A stretch of 64,000 bases of DNA from Gracilariopsis chorda (taxonomy: Eukaryota; Rhodophyta; Florideophyceae; Gracilariales; Gracilariaceae), in NCBI GenBank assembly GCA_003194525.1, contig NBIV01000125.1, positions 62,001 to 126,000 on the forward strand, in the 5' to 3' direction. Made by a program: the position numbers and the translations under genes. The first letter of the stretch is position 1. Each line of letters starts with the position of its first letter. Of this stretch, positions 53,856 through 64,000 are shown piece after piece. The notes under the pieces are model-generated. The model was not told where the DNA came from. It made no database searches and saw only the letters and a list, made by a program, of their open reading frames with translations.

Positions 53856-55009
53856 GCTTGATGCTTTTACAGCCGTGATTGCAAGAAGCGACTACTTGTG
53901 TCTGTATATGAACAGTCGGCTCCTCAGGAGTCGAAGCGCGAACTTTCAAGTGCGTCGTTACGTGTTCCCGGCCAGGTTGCCAATATCTAACTCCCGCTGT
54001 TGCACTGCGTCATTACTCGTCAGCGCGCTTTGGAATCTAGCGGTTTGAAGCCGTAGGGTAGGATTACAAGGGTATTGCTACTTGCTTCGTAGGAATGACA
54101 CATGCTGTCGTACACCACCAAAAGTCTCGTGCCAACGAAACATGAAGTTCAAAAACCGGGCCATGCGCAACGTTGGCAGTCTTTTGCTGGTAAGGAAAAT
54201 CAAATGAGACCTTTACAATTACCGGCCTTCCAGTCGTTGCGACTCGCAGCGAGGAGGCTATCGCTCTCCGCTGAACTATGTAAATAGCGTCCCAGCCCCG
54301 CCCTCCCCACACCCCCCATACATCCTTCGCAACGGTAACGTTAGTACAGGCTCCAAGTGTAGTAGAATTGCTTCGCAAGGTACGCTATGAAATCAACAGG
54401 CACGAAGTGTATAACGGTTTCTTTATACTCCTGTATCTCGGGTAGCGGTAACCCGTACCTCTAGTAGCCCTTTAACAGGACACAACATGTTCCTTTTCCG
54501 GGCGTGAACTACGTTAGCTCCGCAGGAAGACCAGTTCCGTTAACCGGCTGCTACAATAAGGATTAGAGACAAGGCGCCGGCGATAACGTTTTACAACTGC
54601 CACACAAGTTAACGACCTATCTTCCTTTTACACCCTGTATATTGGCATGCGCCGTCAAGTCTTGTAAAATGAATTGGTTCCATACACTGCGATGTGAGAT
54701 TGGGGATACGAGTTACCCTTGGGTATTGGGAACAACTCATTCGCTATTAGCATAGGGTGCATTTCTCACCATTCCGGTCATCTTCCGATCCTCATGTCGA
54801 CGGAGTAGGTGGAAAGCGATCTGCATACCAGGAAAGTCTTTTCGCCTTTGTTGAGCATTTTGGGGGGACGAAAGCCCTACCCCGACGGACTCGACAGAGT
54901 GTCAACTAATTTCAACATCTAAGAATAGAAGGCTAACTTTCCAGCCCAGAAGGAATGGTCTTCTTTCCAACTACACATTATTAGCTAAGAGGTATGGGTA
55001 TACTTTTCT
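53856..55009. other. Intergenic, no gene seen
   Basis: 1.15 kb upstream of the bestrophin gene; contains its promoter and decayed sequence, no recognisable coding region. Confidence 0.45.
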
Positions 55010-55445
55010 TCTTCTTTATTGTGGTTCACAGCTTTTTATTACTAAGCTGAAGGAAAGCTTTCGGTAAGAGCTTTCTCTCTTCAGGAAGGCCAAGACCTTC
55101 TGTCGCTCATGTCGAATGAACTCTTGCATACGTTCCTTACATTTCTTTGGGAGATCGGCTAACAACTCTCTACGGGCTACATTTGTCAGCAGGCATCGAA
55201 AAACGACATGTTCGCAGTCTTTCTTCACATTCGTTCCACAGTCGTATCTGAGCGTTTTTTCTCAAGAAATGTCGCCACTGCGTGCAAAGGAGAGACGTGC
55301 GTGGTGTAGAATTGTGCGAGGATTACCTCAGCCTTTCGCGCAGCCTTCTCGTCTGTAACAAAGGCGGGGCGGTGCTGAAGTAGACGTTTTCCTCTAATAG
55401 ACGAGGACGGTGCGGCCCTAACATCCGGCATATCGATCCGAAATC
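55010..55445 (-). repeat. LINE 3' end (copy C), minus strand
   Basis: Minus-strand translation gives RKAEVILAQFYTTHVSPLHAVATFLEKK, then in a shifted frame KKDCEHVVFRC, ELLADLPKKCKERMQEFIRHERQKVLAFLKRESSYRK, and a stop. After it, at about 55010, lies the AATAAAGAAGAAG tail. It aligns along its length with the copy at 37.85-38.26 kb but is much diverged, so the family has been here for a long time. Confidence 0.78.
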
Positions 55446-55700
55446 GTACTTGGATGCGGATACCTTCACTCTTGAATCGTGCAAAGAAGATATCAGTACT
55501 CTTGTAAAATAGAAAGAACCACCTGTTGATGAGAACATGCTCAAAGACCGAAATGCAATAGCCATATACTGCACATCAAGAGCAAAAATGGGCGATGGCG
55601 TCCTCGAAGGTTGTATTTGCGTCGCCGCAACACCGTCGCAAGAAGCAGAGAGATACCTCCATCTGAGCTCTATAAAACATGATTTAAGGCACGCGCCTTC

Positions 55701-58700
55701 TTAAAAGTTGTGATATGCAGTTACCTCGTGACTTCGTTGGTTACTTTTCTTAGTGCTGAACATTTCAGGCAAAGATGATGAGTTCTCTGGAGATGCTCTT
55801 TCTGAACGCAAAGGGATCTCAACGCGGGAATCACCTTCTTGTATGGCCTCCGCTAAGAAGTCAACTGAACGAGCTGGTATACCTGTGCCAAAGCTCAGAT
55901 CGCTTTCACGCAGGGCACTGCTGCCCTCGGTAGAGAGCCGATCCGCTAGAACTGTGAGCTTGAACACCAGTGATTGTAGATAGTCCTTCCATTCTGATTC
56001 TTCCACCCTCGACAATATCAGTTCGTCGCGCCAAGCGTCCGTTTGGTACTCAGTGAGGGCACTGCGCAGTTGAACAAACGCGGCTCTCACATTCTCTCGA
56101 AGAGATTTACCGTTCTCTGGTAGTGTGGAAAGCTTGACCGAGAGGTTATCGTTTTCGCCTAGATTGGTGGTTGGTACGTTGCCAGAATCCACAGAAGCGG
56201 TGTTGTTTCCACCACGTCGTGGCAACGAAGCCAAATAGCGCAAATGTGACGCTGTTGCCGGCCCAGTTTCATCAACGAGATCACCAAATCTTGACGGCCT
56301 ACGCAAGAGTTCACTTGGGCTACCAATTTCAGCGACCCTGCCACGATCCATCACGATGATCTTATCGTGGCGCATAACCGTGTGGAGACGGTGGGCAACA
56401 GTCAATATTGTGCAATGCTCCATTTCGTTTCGCAGCGTTGCTTGAATCTTTTCGTCTGTTGCGTTTGACACACTAGACGTCGCCTCGTCAAGAATGAGCA
56501 CTTGACTATCCTTCAGTAAGGCTCGACCGAGGCACAGCAATTGTCGCTGTCCAACGCTCAGGTTTGACCCATTCTCCGCAATCTCAAAATCCAGCCCAAC
56601 TCTATTCCTCATGGTGTCCTGAAGACCACAAGCATCGAGGGCTCGTTGAATTTCTTTGTCAGAATGCTCTTTGAACATGTCCAGGTTTGAACGAATAGTC
56701 CCCGAAAAACATATTGGCTCTTGCGGTATGATACCCAGGGCGGAACGCAAGTCAAACAAACGAAGCGAAGAAATACTAGTTCCATCGATAAGAATTTGGC
56801 CTTTGTTGAGTTCATAAAGTCTGAAGAGGGATTGAATGGCAGAACTCTTCCCGGCCCCAGTCCTTCCAACAATTCCCACATGTTCTCCAGGCTCAACTGT
56901 AAAGGAAACATCCTTCAGTGCTGGATCTAGGTCATCACGATACTTCATCTCCACCGCTTGAAATACTATGCGACCCTTTCGTGGCCATCGAGACTTACGT
57001 TGACTGAGACCTTGACTCAGGCTTATAGCTGTTTCCTTAGATATAAGTCCCGTAGATTCGTTATCCGATAACGTGGACCTATCGCCCATTTTCTCCTTCA
57101 AGAACTGTTCGAGTCCTCCTTTCTCTTCCTGTGGAAATGGTGGGTTCGAGTACTCTGCAACTCTCTCTACCGCGTTTAGTTGAGATTCCGTTTCCGTAAA
57201 TTGCCGGACGCTCCAAGTCATAGATCCCAGAATTTGCATTGTGTACGACAAAACCAATCCGATCATAGCTGCAGATGTTCTGTCCGCTGGAGTCAAAACA
57301 GCTAACAAAGTAGCACCAAATATCAGGATAGTGCCGAGCCCCTCAAGACGAATAGATAACCATCTGTTTGCGAAAGTAGAAGCATAAGTTGTCGTCACAA
57401 GTTCATCCGTGTATTTGTTGTTGATCGATGCCGTTCTTGGAACATCACCAAAAGCACGGATTGTAACAACCCCATCCAGAGTTTCACTGAAGTGAGAATA
57501 TAAAGGACTTCTGGCAAGGGCTTCCAGACGTCGCAAGTCGACACTGGACTTTCGATAGAACTCTTGCACGTACAAGCACATGGCCGCGATTGGAATCACA
57601 ACGAAAATGAATGCAGGGGTAACCCACAGAATCAGCCCCACAGTAAAAGCCAGATTGAGGGTGAGTCTTAGCAACGACTGCATTGTGCTCGAGAGTGATG
57701 AGTCAATCTTGTCGATGTCCGAGTTGAATCTATTAACGAGACGGCCCTCGGGTGTAGAATTGAAGAATGAGCTTGGTGCACCGAATACAGAAAGCAGTAG
57801 CTTCTCATGAAGGAGAACAGAAGCACGAATCGATCCAAATGCCAGAGAGAAAGACGAGACACCGGCGACAAATACTGTCGCCAAACCGAAAGCAAGGAAG
57901 ACGGCAAGACGGAAGAAGGTACTTTGTTCGTCTTTCTGATCGCTCCAGTCGCTCAACCAAACATTGACTGAAAGACTTGCTATCTGGGCGCCAATGGCAC
58001 ATAGGATGATGCTTGGCACCCACATCTTCAGTCCCATTCCAGATAGATATGTCTTGTAATGCGCCAGTTCTACTCGTCCTTTCTGCTTCGTTTCCTTCTC
58101 GGTCAGTCTTCCAACTTGAACGGCTCCATAGCCTTTCTGCCCGTCGGTCCCGGCTATGGGTGTGCTTTCGTTGACCTGTGACACCTTTTCTTCTGCGGCC
58201 ATAATTGTTTTCTGAATCTCAGCATCTTCTCTCAATAGAGTTTGTGTATGCTCAAAACCTGAGTTGTCCGTATTTGGATCTCGGTCTGACCGGCTAGATG
58301 CCCCAGCCGCGCCTATTTCTCCAGTTGACTTTAGCATACGGGAAAACTCACTGTCTTGGGATAGGAGTTCATCCCGGAAACCAGCTTCGACAACCGTACC
58401 ATTCTTCACCACAATAACCATATCAACTTCGGGTGACGCAGCATAGTGGATTTGATTCGTCGTCAGCACCCTGGTTGTTCCCTGAAGTTGTGAGGCAATA
58501 CAGTTCTGGAAAATCGATTTGCCTACATGGGCGTCCACCGCTGACAGAGGATCGTCAAGAAAACAGATATCTGCCCGAGAATATACCGCTCGAGCAAGTG
58601 CCACCCTAGAGCGCTGCCCACCAGACAGGTTCACACCGCGTCCTCCTATTTCCGTGAGATCACCAGCCGGAAGAATCTTGAGATCAGACAAGAGGTTGCA

Positions 58701-60856
58701 CACGCGAATGGTAGTCCGATAAAGCTCCCCGTCGAATGGCTTTCCAAAGAGTATATTTTCGCGGACAGTTGCATTTTGAATGAACGGGATCTGATCACAG
58801 AAGGAGATGGAACGGCCTTTTCTAATGCCCGCTTCGCCTTCAATAATGGGTACTTCACCCAAAAGACCTGCCAGCAGTGTGCTCTTGCCGCTTCCCGTCG
58901 GACCAATAACGGCCACCAATTTGCCTTGAGGAATCCAGAATGTGACATCGGAGAGAGTAGGGCATGCGCGAGAAATGGAAGGATCCCATGTGAAAGCGGC
59001 GTTTGCAGATGCAAGGTCTATTTTGTTAAGTTCAAGCAGTTGTTGGTTGATGGCGTGATCCCCTTGGTCAAGAGATGTGAGTTCTTCAGTAGCCAAGAAA
59101 TCACTCAATCTGGATAACGACGCACCAGCGCGAGCGGTACTAATGAGGATGTTTGGCAAGAACATAAGTGATGGCCTAATAACATTGAATAGTGCAATGG
59201 AGGGGAACACCACTGCAGCGTCCAGAGATCCAGTATTGAGAGCGTAGATGCTGAAGGCGATGATGGTAAGCACGGTCGGTATGCTGGTAACCAGCATAGA
59301 ATTGGTAGCCTGCAAGAAGGAAATGCTTCGAAGCAGATCAAGTTCCTTTGCGCGCACGTCCAGAATGCGTTTCACGAAAGACAATTCCCAGGCATAAAGC
59401 TTGACCAGCTTAATTCCTTTGATAGCCTCGGCAACAAGCTTGACTCGTTCGTCAGTGCGCGCGCTGGCTCTCTCACGTTGGTTTTTGATGGTGCCCACAA
59501 GCTTTGACTGAACGAACATACTGCTGATGATAAACAGAATGCCAGCAAACGTGGGCGCCCATCCCAGAAGTTGCACGAGCAGAAGCATAGCCACAACGAT
59601 TTGTTCGGCCGAACTCCACACCATATGAACGTAGAGCACGATGTCAGCAACTGTGCGAGAGTCATTCGACATGAGGTTTTGAATTTGGCCGGAGGTGTAC
59701 AAGGACCGACTCTCGGGTGATAGACGGCAGCTCTTTTCAAACACTGCGCTGACTAGAGATCCGCGAAGCAACGCCTGCATCGTCGCCATGATGTTGAAGT
59801 ATTGGTTAAACACGAGCAGCTGCGCAAAATAAGAGCCGAACATTGCACATGCAAGCAGGATACCTTTAGCAGACGACGCCTGTGCTTCGCGTCTGCTTTG
59901 CAAGTGAGAAATAATCTGCAGCGCAATATGAGTTAGTCACATGCATGTATGCTATCGCTGAATAAGGCATACAAAGTGGGGAGCGAATGCGTATACATTA
60001 CCGATTTCAAAAGCATTGGGGACACAAACAAGAAGACATCACTGATGAGCTTGAGGAAGCCGCCGAGCATGAGCCTGAGGCCAAAGGCGTTGAAAAGGGC
60101 GCGGAGCAAGCTTGGTCGGGAGCGCTGAAGCTGTGCGCGCCAGGCCGGCGATAAGTAGCGCGCGGCAGAAGTTTCACAGTTGAAGCGCGGCGCCAAGGGA
60201 ATGACATCCGTGGATTCGAGGGGCCGTTGACGACCTGTAACCACGGTGTTGGTGACCCAATTGAAGGCAAGCAAGGACAGGGCGGAGGCTTGACGAACGG
60301 TTGGGGGCGCTGTTTCTGGAACGCGGGGCGGGTGGGATGGCTGAAAGGCGGACGCAAATAGGTCGGACAGCGTGTGCACCCGCGCTGTACTGAGCAGGTG
60401 GACGTGGACAAAGAATATGGCGGTGGTGACGGTTGCGGAGGCGATGGTGATGATGAGCGGGAGCCATGTTGCGCGCTGTAGGATGAGAACAAACGGCAGG
60501 GCGAGCAGGTACAATGCGATGTCAACGCGCCACAGCAGCAATCGGGGGTAGCTTAGTAGGGTGTAGGGGTGGTGAGATGATATATGTGGAGCGGTTAGTG
60601 AATGGCGTAACGACAGACAGGCTGGTGGGATATAGGACAGCAGAAGGTAGAGGCGATTGGCAGTGGAGGTGAGAAGGAGGTGAGGGAGGAGCAGAAGCAA
60701 GGGTATGAAAAGGGCAGTAATAAGGACAGAAAAGCGGGGAAAGGAGGAGGACGGTGGGGGTGGTATGAAGGGATGCGCTGTGAGAATGCGGGCGAGGAAG
60801 TACGCAGTGGACAGAAGGAGGGGCAGGTAGAGCAGAATGGGCATGTTCGGTGGCAA
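55701..60856 (-). CDS. ABCC/MRP-type ABC transporter (2 exons)
   Basis: Exon 1 is 60856-60002 and exon 2 is 59915-55701, joined in frame across an 86-nt GTAATG...CTGCAG intron to 1,689 residues. Order: N-terminal hydrophobic segments, TMD1, NBD1 (Walker A GPTGSGKST near 623, LSGGQRSR near 717, Walker B CFLDDPLSAVD), TMD2, NBD2 (GRTGAGKSS near 1303, LSVGQRQ near 1405, LILDEATSS near 1427). Asp instead of Glu after the NBD1 Walker B is normal for MRPs, making NBD1 the degenerate site. A ~190-residue C-terminal extension after NBD2 is unusual. Such pumps export glutathione conjugates, pigment breakdown products or phytochelatins across the vacuolar or plasma membrane; substrate unknown. Confidence 0.94.
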
Positions 60857-62445
60857 AGCTGGTGTAGCTGGAGGGGGGGAAGGCGCGGCGCGGAAGGGAG
60901 GGAGAGCCGGGGGGGGGGGGGGGGGGACGCTTTATGAGCTGCTTCGCTGTGATCCATAAGCGGTGCAGGGGAGACGGCGGCTGCTACTAGAAGGCGCGCG
61001 ATGCGGTACATTGTGCTGTAGAAACGGCGGTGCGAGATGCAGGCGAGTGGTGCTGCGCGCTGTGGTTGTGCGTATGAGGTTTCGTTTCGGCTGCCGCGCG
61101 TGCTGCATGCGGGGCACACGTGCCTGCTCAGCGCAGAACATGGAGCGGCTGCACGGCGCGTGCGGCGATTGGCTGCTGCGCATTGCGCCGCTTTCTCTTC
61201 ATCGTTTCTTGTGTACCGCTCACATTGCTTAACGAAGAGTAACTTTGTGTACAGTTAAGTTATGTTCCGGTATCCAATCTGCCAACGAACACGTTCTCCA
61301 CTACCAACGGCACCGTCGTTGCACTGTACTTGTCAGAAGCCAAACAGCGTATTTATTTAGCGCTGCTTTCAAACGAACCAGCACTTTCTCGTCACAGATT
61401 ACGCTATGGCTGGAGCCCTCAAAAGTGCCGCCGTCACCAGAACAGCCAATTGACAACTCCGTTCCATTCAAACTGCCCGCCTTCAACGCCACGTCTTTCT
61501 CATTTGTGAAACGCGGCTGGAGAATCCCACACATCCATTGAAATGCGTCTCCTTGTTCCGAAACCGATCTATCTAGACACACCTGTCGTCAGAAGCACCA
61601 ATACAAAACTGAAACGCAGCACTTCCAAACCGTCATTGCTGAGCAGCAATCGCTGTTCAAGTGCATTGCTGTCTTTTTTTTTTTGTGCCTGCAGAGCACG
61701 CCTTGCACGGCAACGCTCAAGCACATGTGCACGCTTTCTCGCATCACATGATGATGCGCGCGGTCCATCACCCCCTGAAAACATGCGCTTCTTCTCGGAA
61801 AGAACAAGTAGTGACATGTATCTGTCATGCCTGTGCCCTTTCACAGCTTGTGCAACAAGCCGCAAAGCAGCAGAATAGCGGCAGCAACTTGTTGTCACCA
61901 TCTTTTGTTGGAGCTTGAATAACTGTTTACGAGTAACGCCCGTTTTAGCTCTCAGCATGCTTTCATGAAAGCGTAAGCCTTACACTTTCCTACAACGCAT
62001 TGCAGGAAAACAAGTACGTGTACCGACCACAAGCGAAAGCTAGAGCAATCCTGGCTAGTAGCCCATATCTTATCCAAGTCTTGACCCACGTGAATCATCT
62101 CATTCAATTTCAATTATACAACATCCATTCCTATTGCTCATGTAAATCAAAAAAAAAAAAAAACCAAAAAGATATGCAGAAACGAGACCACCAAGCGAAA
62201 CGGCATACAACGACATACAGCCACCACCGTACCGTTTACCGTAGCAAGCCTTACGACGGTAACCCTTAGCGCTATCCCTATAACCCGCGTAACCCGCGTA
62301 ACCCGCGCAACCCTTGTTTCTTCAATCTAGCACGCCCTTCTTCTTCTTAACACTTACCGTACCAACCATACCAACCGCAACGTTGTTCTATCACTTCTCC
62401 CTCATACCTCTCTCGCCTGTGCAACCAGCTCTTTCGATACGGAGC
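60857..62445. promoter_or_regulatory. Divergent intergenic region ABCC / ECI
   Basis: 1.6 kb. Near the ABCC start are a G18 run (60910-60927), GCGC clusters and CACGTG at 61117-61122. Nearer the isomerase gene are an A15 run (about 62150) and a three-fold TAACCCGCG repeat around 62281-62308. No convincing gene is seen. Confidence 0.45.
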
Positions 62446-63282
62446 ATGGTATCCGACAAGTCTCACTCTTCAGCATTTAACTTTCTTCACGTCACCTACT
62501 CAAAAGAAGGCATATGTCATTGTCAACTCTCTCGACCACCAGTGAACGCCTTCAACACCTCCCTATGGACCGAATTGTTAACTTTACTCACCTTCCTCGA
62601 AAAGCACCGCTACCCGCACTTGACGAGGACTTTAATTCTCTCTTCTGCAGCTCGCGGCAACATTTTTTCAGCCGGCAACGACTTGACAGAGCTGCATGCA
62701 CCATCCACGTCCAGGTCACGCTTCATAACATTTTGGACTACTTGTACACTGTTTCTAGCTCGTCTTTACAAGACACCCCTGTGTACCATTGCCGCTCTTC
62801 GTGGTGCTACCCCAGCAGGCGGCTGCTGCATGGCACTGTGCTGCGACTATCGCGTCGCACTGGCAAATACCACAATCGGTTTGAACGAAGTGGCCATTGG
62901 TCTTTCGGTTCCAAAGTTTTGGGCGCTTCTTCTTCAGCGTACTGCAACAGTCACATCAGAGGCCGAAGACATGCTTCTTAGAGGAACCATGATTTCCGCA
63001 CAAAGTGCAAAGCGCCTCGGTCTCATTGATCAACTTCTTCAAGGAAATTCAATTAAACTGATCGGTGCAGCGTTCCGCCTGGCAGAAACGTCTTCGCACC
63101 TTACAGAAGCGCCGGGGCGCGCTGCTACCAAACTTGCCATCAGGGGGGCTTTTGCCGACGAGTGGGAGAGCTATGCGAATGAAGAAGCACGGAGCGCGTG
63201 GGAGTCGCTTTCAGAGCCAACAGTTGTGCACACTTTGGGTTCTCTCATCTCTCGCCTGAGCACACGCAAGGCAAAAATGTAG
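62446..63282 (+). CDS. ECI1: Enoyl-CoA delta isomerase 1-like (crotonase family)
   Basis: 278 residues from the first ATG (MVSDKSHSSAF); the frame is open further left with only TTG-type starts. Crotonase fold: CHCQLSRPPVNAFNTSLW, oxyanion-hole segment GNIFSAGNDLTELHAP, second hole ALRGATPAGGCCMALCCDYRVA, and TTIGLNEVAIGLSVPKFW, where the Glu of LNE is the catalytic base of ECI1-type delta3-delta2 enoyl-CoA isomerases. The enzyme shifts double bonds so that unsaturated fatty acids can enter beta-oxidation. The C-terminus ...AKM is close to a peroxisomal PTS1, while ECI1 is mitochondrial in animals; location is undecided. No intron. Confidence 0.85.
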   Translation: MVSDKSHSSAFNFLHVTYSKEGICHCQLSRPPVNAFNTSLWTELLTLLTFLEKHRYPHLTRTLILSSAARGNIFSAGNDLTELHAPSTSRSRFITFWTTCTLFLARLYKTPLCTIAALRGATPAGGCCMALCCDYRVALANTTIGLNEVAIGLSVPKFWALLLQRTATVTSEAEDMLLRGTMISAQSAKRLGLIDQLLQGNSIKLIGAAFRLAETSSHLTEAPGRAATKLAIRGAFADEWESYANEEARSAWESLSEPTVVHTLGSLISRLSTRKAKM

Positions 63283-63291
63283 CGTCGATGC

Positions 63292-64000
63292 TTATAAGTT
63301 AAGACTGGCTTTCTTATACATATCCGAGGAAAGCCCTTTAAACGGACCTTCCCCCTGCTCAAGCGAACAATGAATTGGCTTTTGTAGACGATCCATCCTC
63401 TTTCGATACAGCGAATGATGACATATAGCGTAGTTGTAGAACTCAATTTCATACACACAGGATTCCACTTCTCGAACAGAGCCCAGAAAACTGTACTTGT
63501 AATTGTCAGTGCGCTTGGCGTGACCAGTGTGCAGCAGTGTCTCATCTATGCAAATATACTTGACAAGAGCACGACGGGGCTTGTTGGTCGTATCGCACAG
63601 TGTTCCATTGGTGTACAGCTGAGTGAACGCGGCATCAGGCAGTTCAACTTCGGATCTGCTTTTCCTCCTCAAGCGATCTTGTTCCTTGTCGAAATGGCCG
63701 AGCATGAATTCATCCTTGATCCGTTTTTCCGAGCCTTTTTCAGTTTCGATGTGCCTCTGTGCGACGTACTTTCCGTAACAGAACTCATAGCTCCACCACC
63801 CATCCGGGCGATGCAAGCATTTACCCTCATATACCTGCATGAGATCGTCAATGTCATCGAAGATATTTTCATCTGATTTCTCAGTGCCAGGGGACGGTTT
63901 GTTGGAAGGCAAGGGATCTGGTAAAAGACAGCTCATGCGCTGCCCCTTTGCAGTGACAACGCTCTTCGCAGTAAAGCCATGAGGCGCCTCTTCTTGTGGA
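63292..64000 (-). CDS. OS9: OS-9/Yos9-type ERAD lectin, MRH domain (5' end outside window)
   Basis: The frame is open to the window's right edge, so the N-terminus is missing; 235 residues are visible. The MRH (mannose-6-phosphate receptor homology) domain reads KGQRMSCLLPDP, GKCLHRPDGWWSYEFCYGKYVAQRH, ELPDAAFTQLYTNGTLCDTTNKPRRALVKYICIDE, and SVREVESCVYEIEFYNYAICHHSLY. The WW pair, the Gln-less EFCYG block, the Arg in NKPRR and the Glu-Tyr in YEIEFYNY are the usual mannose-binding residues. OS-9 proteins recognise trimmed N-glycans on misfolded glycoproteins in the ER lumen and pass them to the Hrd1 ligase. No ER-retention tetrapeptide is seen at the C-terminus (SLNL). Confidence 0.9.
   Translation of the reverse strand, partial: PQEEAPHGFTAKSVVTAKGQRMSCLLPDPLPSNKPSPGTEKSDENIFDDIDDLMQVYEGKCLHRPDGWWSYEFCYGKYVAQRHIETEKGSEKRIKDEFMLGHFDKEQDRLRRKSRSEVELPDAAFTQLYTNGTLCDTTNKPRRALVKYICIDETLLHTGHAKRTDNYKYSFLGSVREVESCVYEIEFYNYAICHHSLYRKRMDRLQKPIHCSLEQGEGPFKGLSSDMYKKASLNL

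Noticed and set aside
1-64000. CRISPR arrays, rRNA genes, bacterial operons
   Set aside because: No regularly spaced repeats, rRNA-like sequence or Shine-Dalgarno operon layout; introns and gene content are eukaryotic.

Overview
The window is nuclear DNA of a photosynthetic eukaryote, most likely a unicellular red alga or close relative. Genes are intron-poor but have real GT-AG introns of about 70-200 nt. Several proteins carry plastid or thylakoid targeting signals: a [4Fe-4S] ferredoxin, a DUF1995 protein, a cyclophilin, a Tat-type glutathione peroxidase and a SAP protein. A HEAT-repeat protein resembles the phycobilin lyase/NblB family, which points to a phycobilisome lineage. The species call is inference.

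Layout. 1-5 kb is a graveyard of LTR-retroelement fossils. 5.29-8.22 kb is a complete PIF/Harbinger DNA transposon with TIRs, a TAA target duplication and an intact DDE transposase. 8.8-35 kb is the main gene block: ferredoxin, HEAT protein, SAP protein, INO80C/Ies6, glutathione peroxidase, LAS1, two oxysterol-binding proteins, a CBM48 (AMPK-beta-like) protein, a five-exon RAD21/REC8 kleisin, a tiny bacterial-type Hc1-like histone H1 protein, mitochondrial mL46 and an RmlD/MAT2B-like reductase. LINE 3' ends and degenerate repeats lie in it at 10.8-12.2 kb. 35-41.5 kb is repeat-rich, with LINE 3' ends and a broken bestrophin copy. 42-54 kb holds an alpha/beta hydrolase, a DUF1995 protein, two unknown proteins, a lumenal cyclophilin and an intact six-exon bestrophin. 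55-64 kb holds another LINE end, a two-exon ABCC/MRP transporter, an enoyl-CoA delta isomerase and the 3' part of an OS-9-type ERAD lectin running off the right edge.

Organisation. Many genes sit in divergent pairs with short, very GC-rich shared promoters that repeatedly contain CACGTG: ORP/H1-like, mL46/RmlD, cyclophilin/unknown and ABCC/ECI. GPX and INO80C lie on one strand with only 2 nt between stop and start. The items most worth a second look are the Hc1-like protein, the GPX-INO80C junction with its A8 run, the predicted Tat-lumenal glutathione peroxidase, and the inverted bestrophin pair (one intact, one decayed with the same intron positions). I saw no convincing tRNA, rRNA, CRISPR or clearly undescribed multi-gene system.
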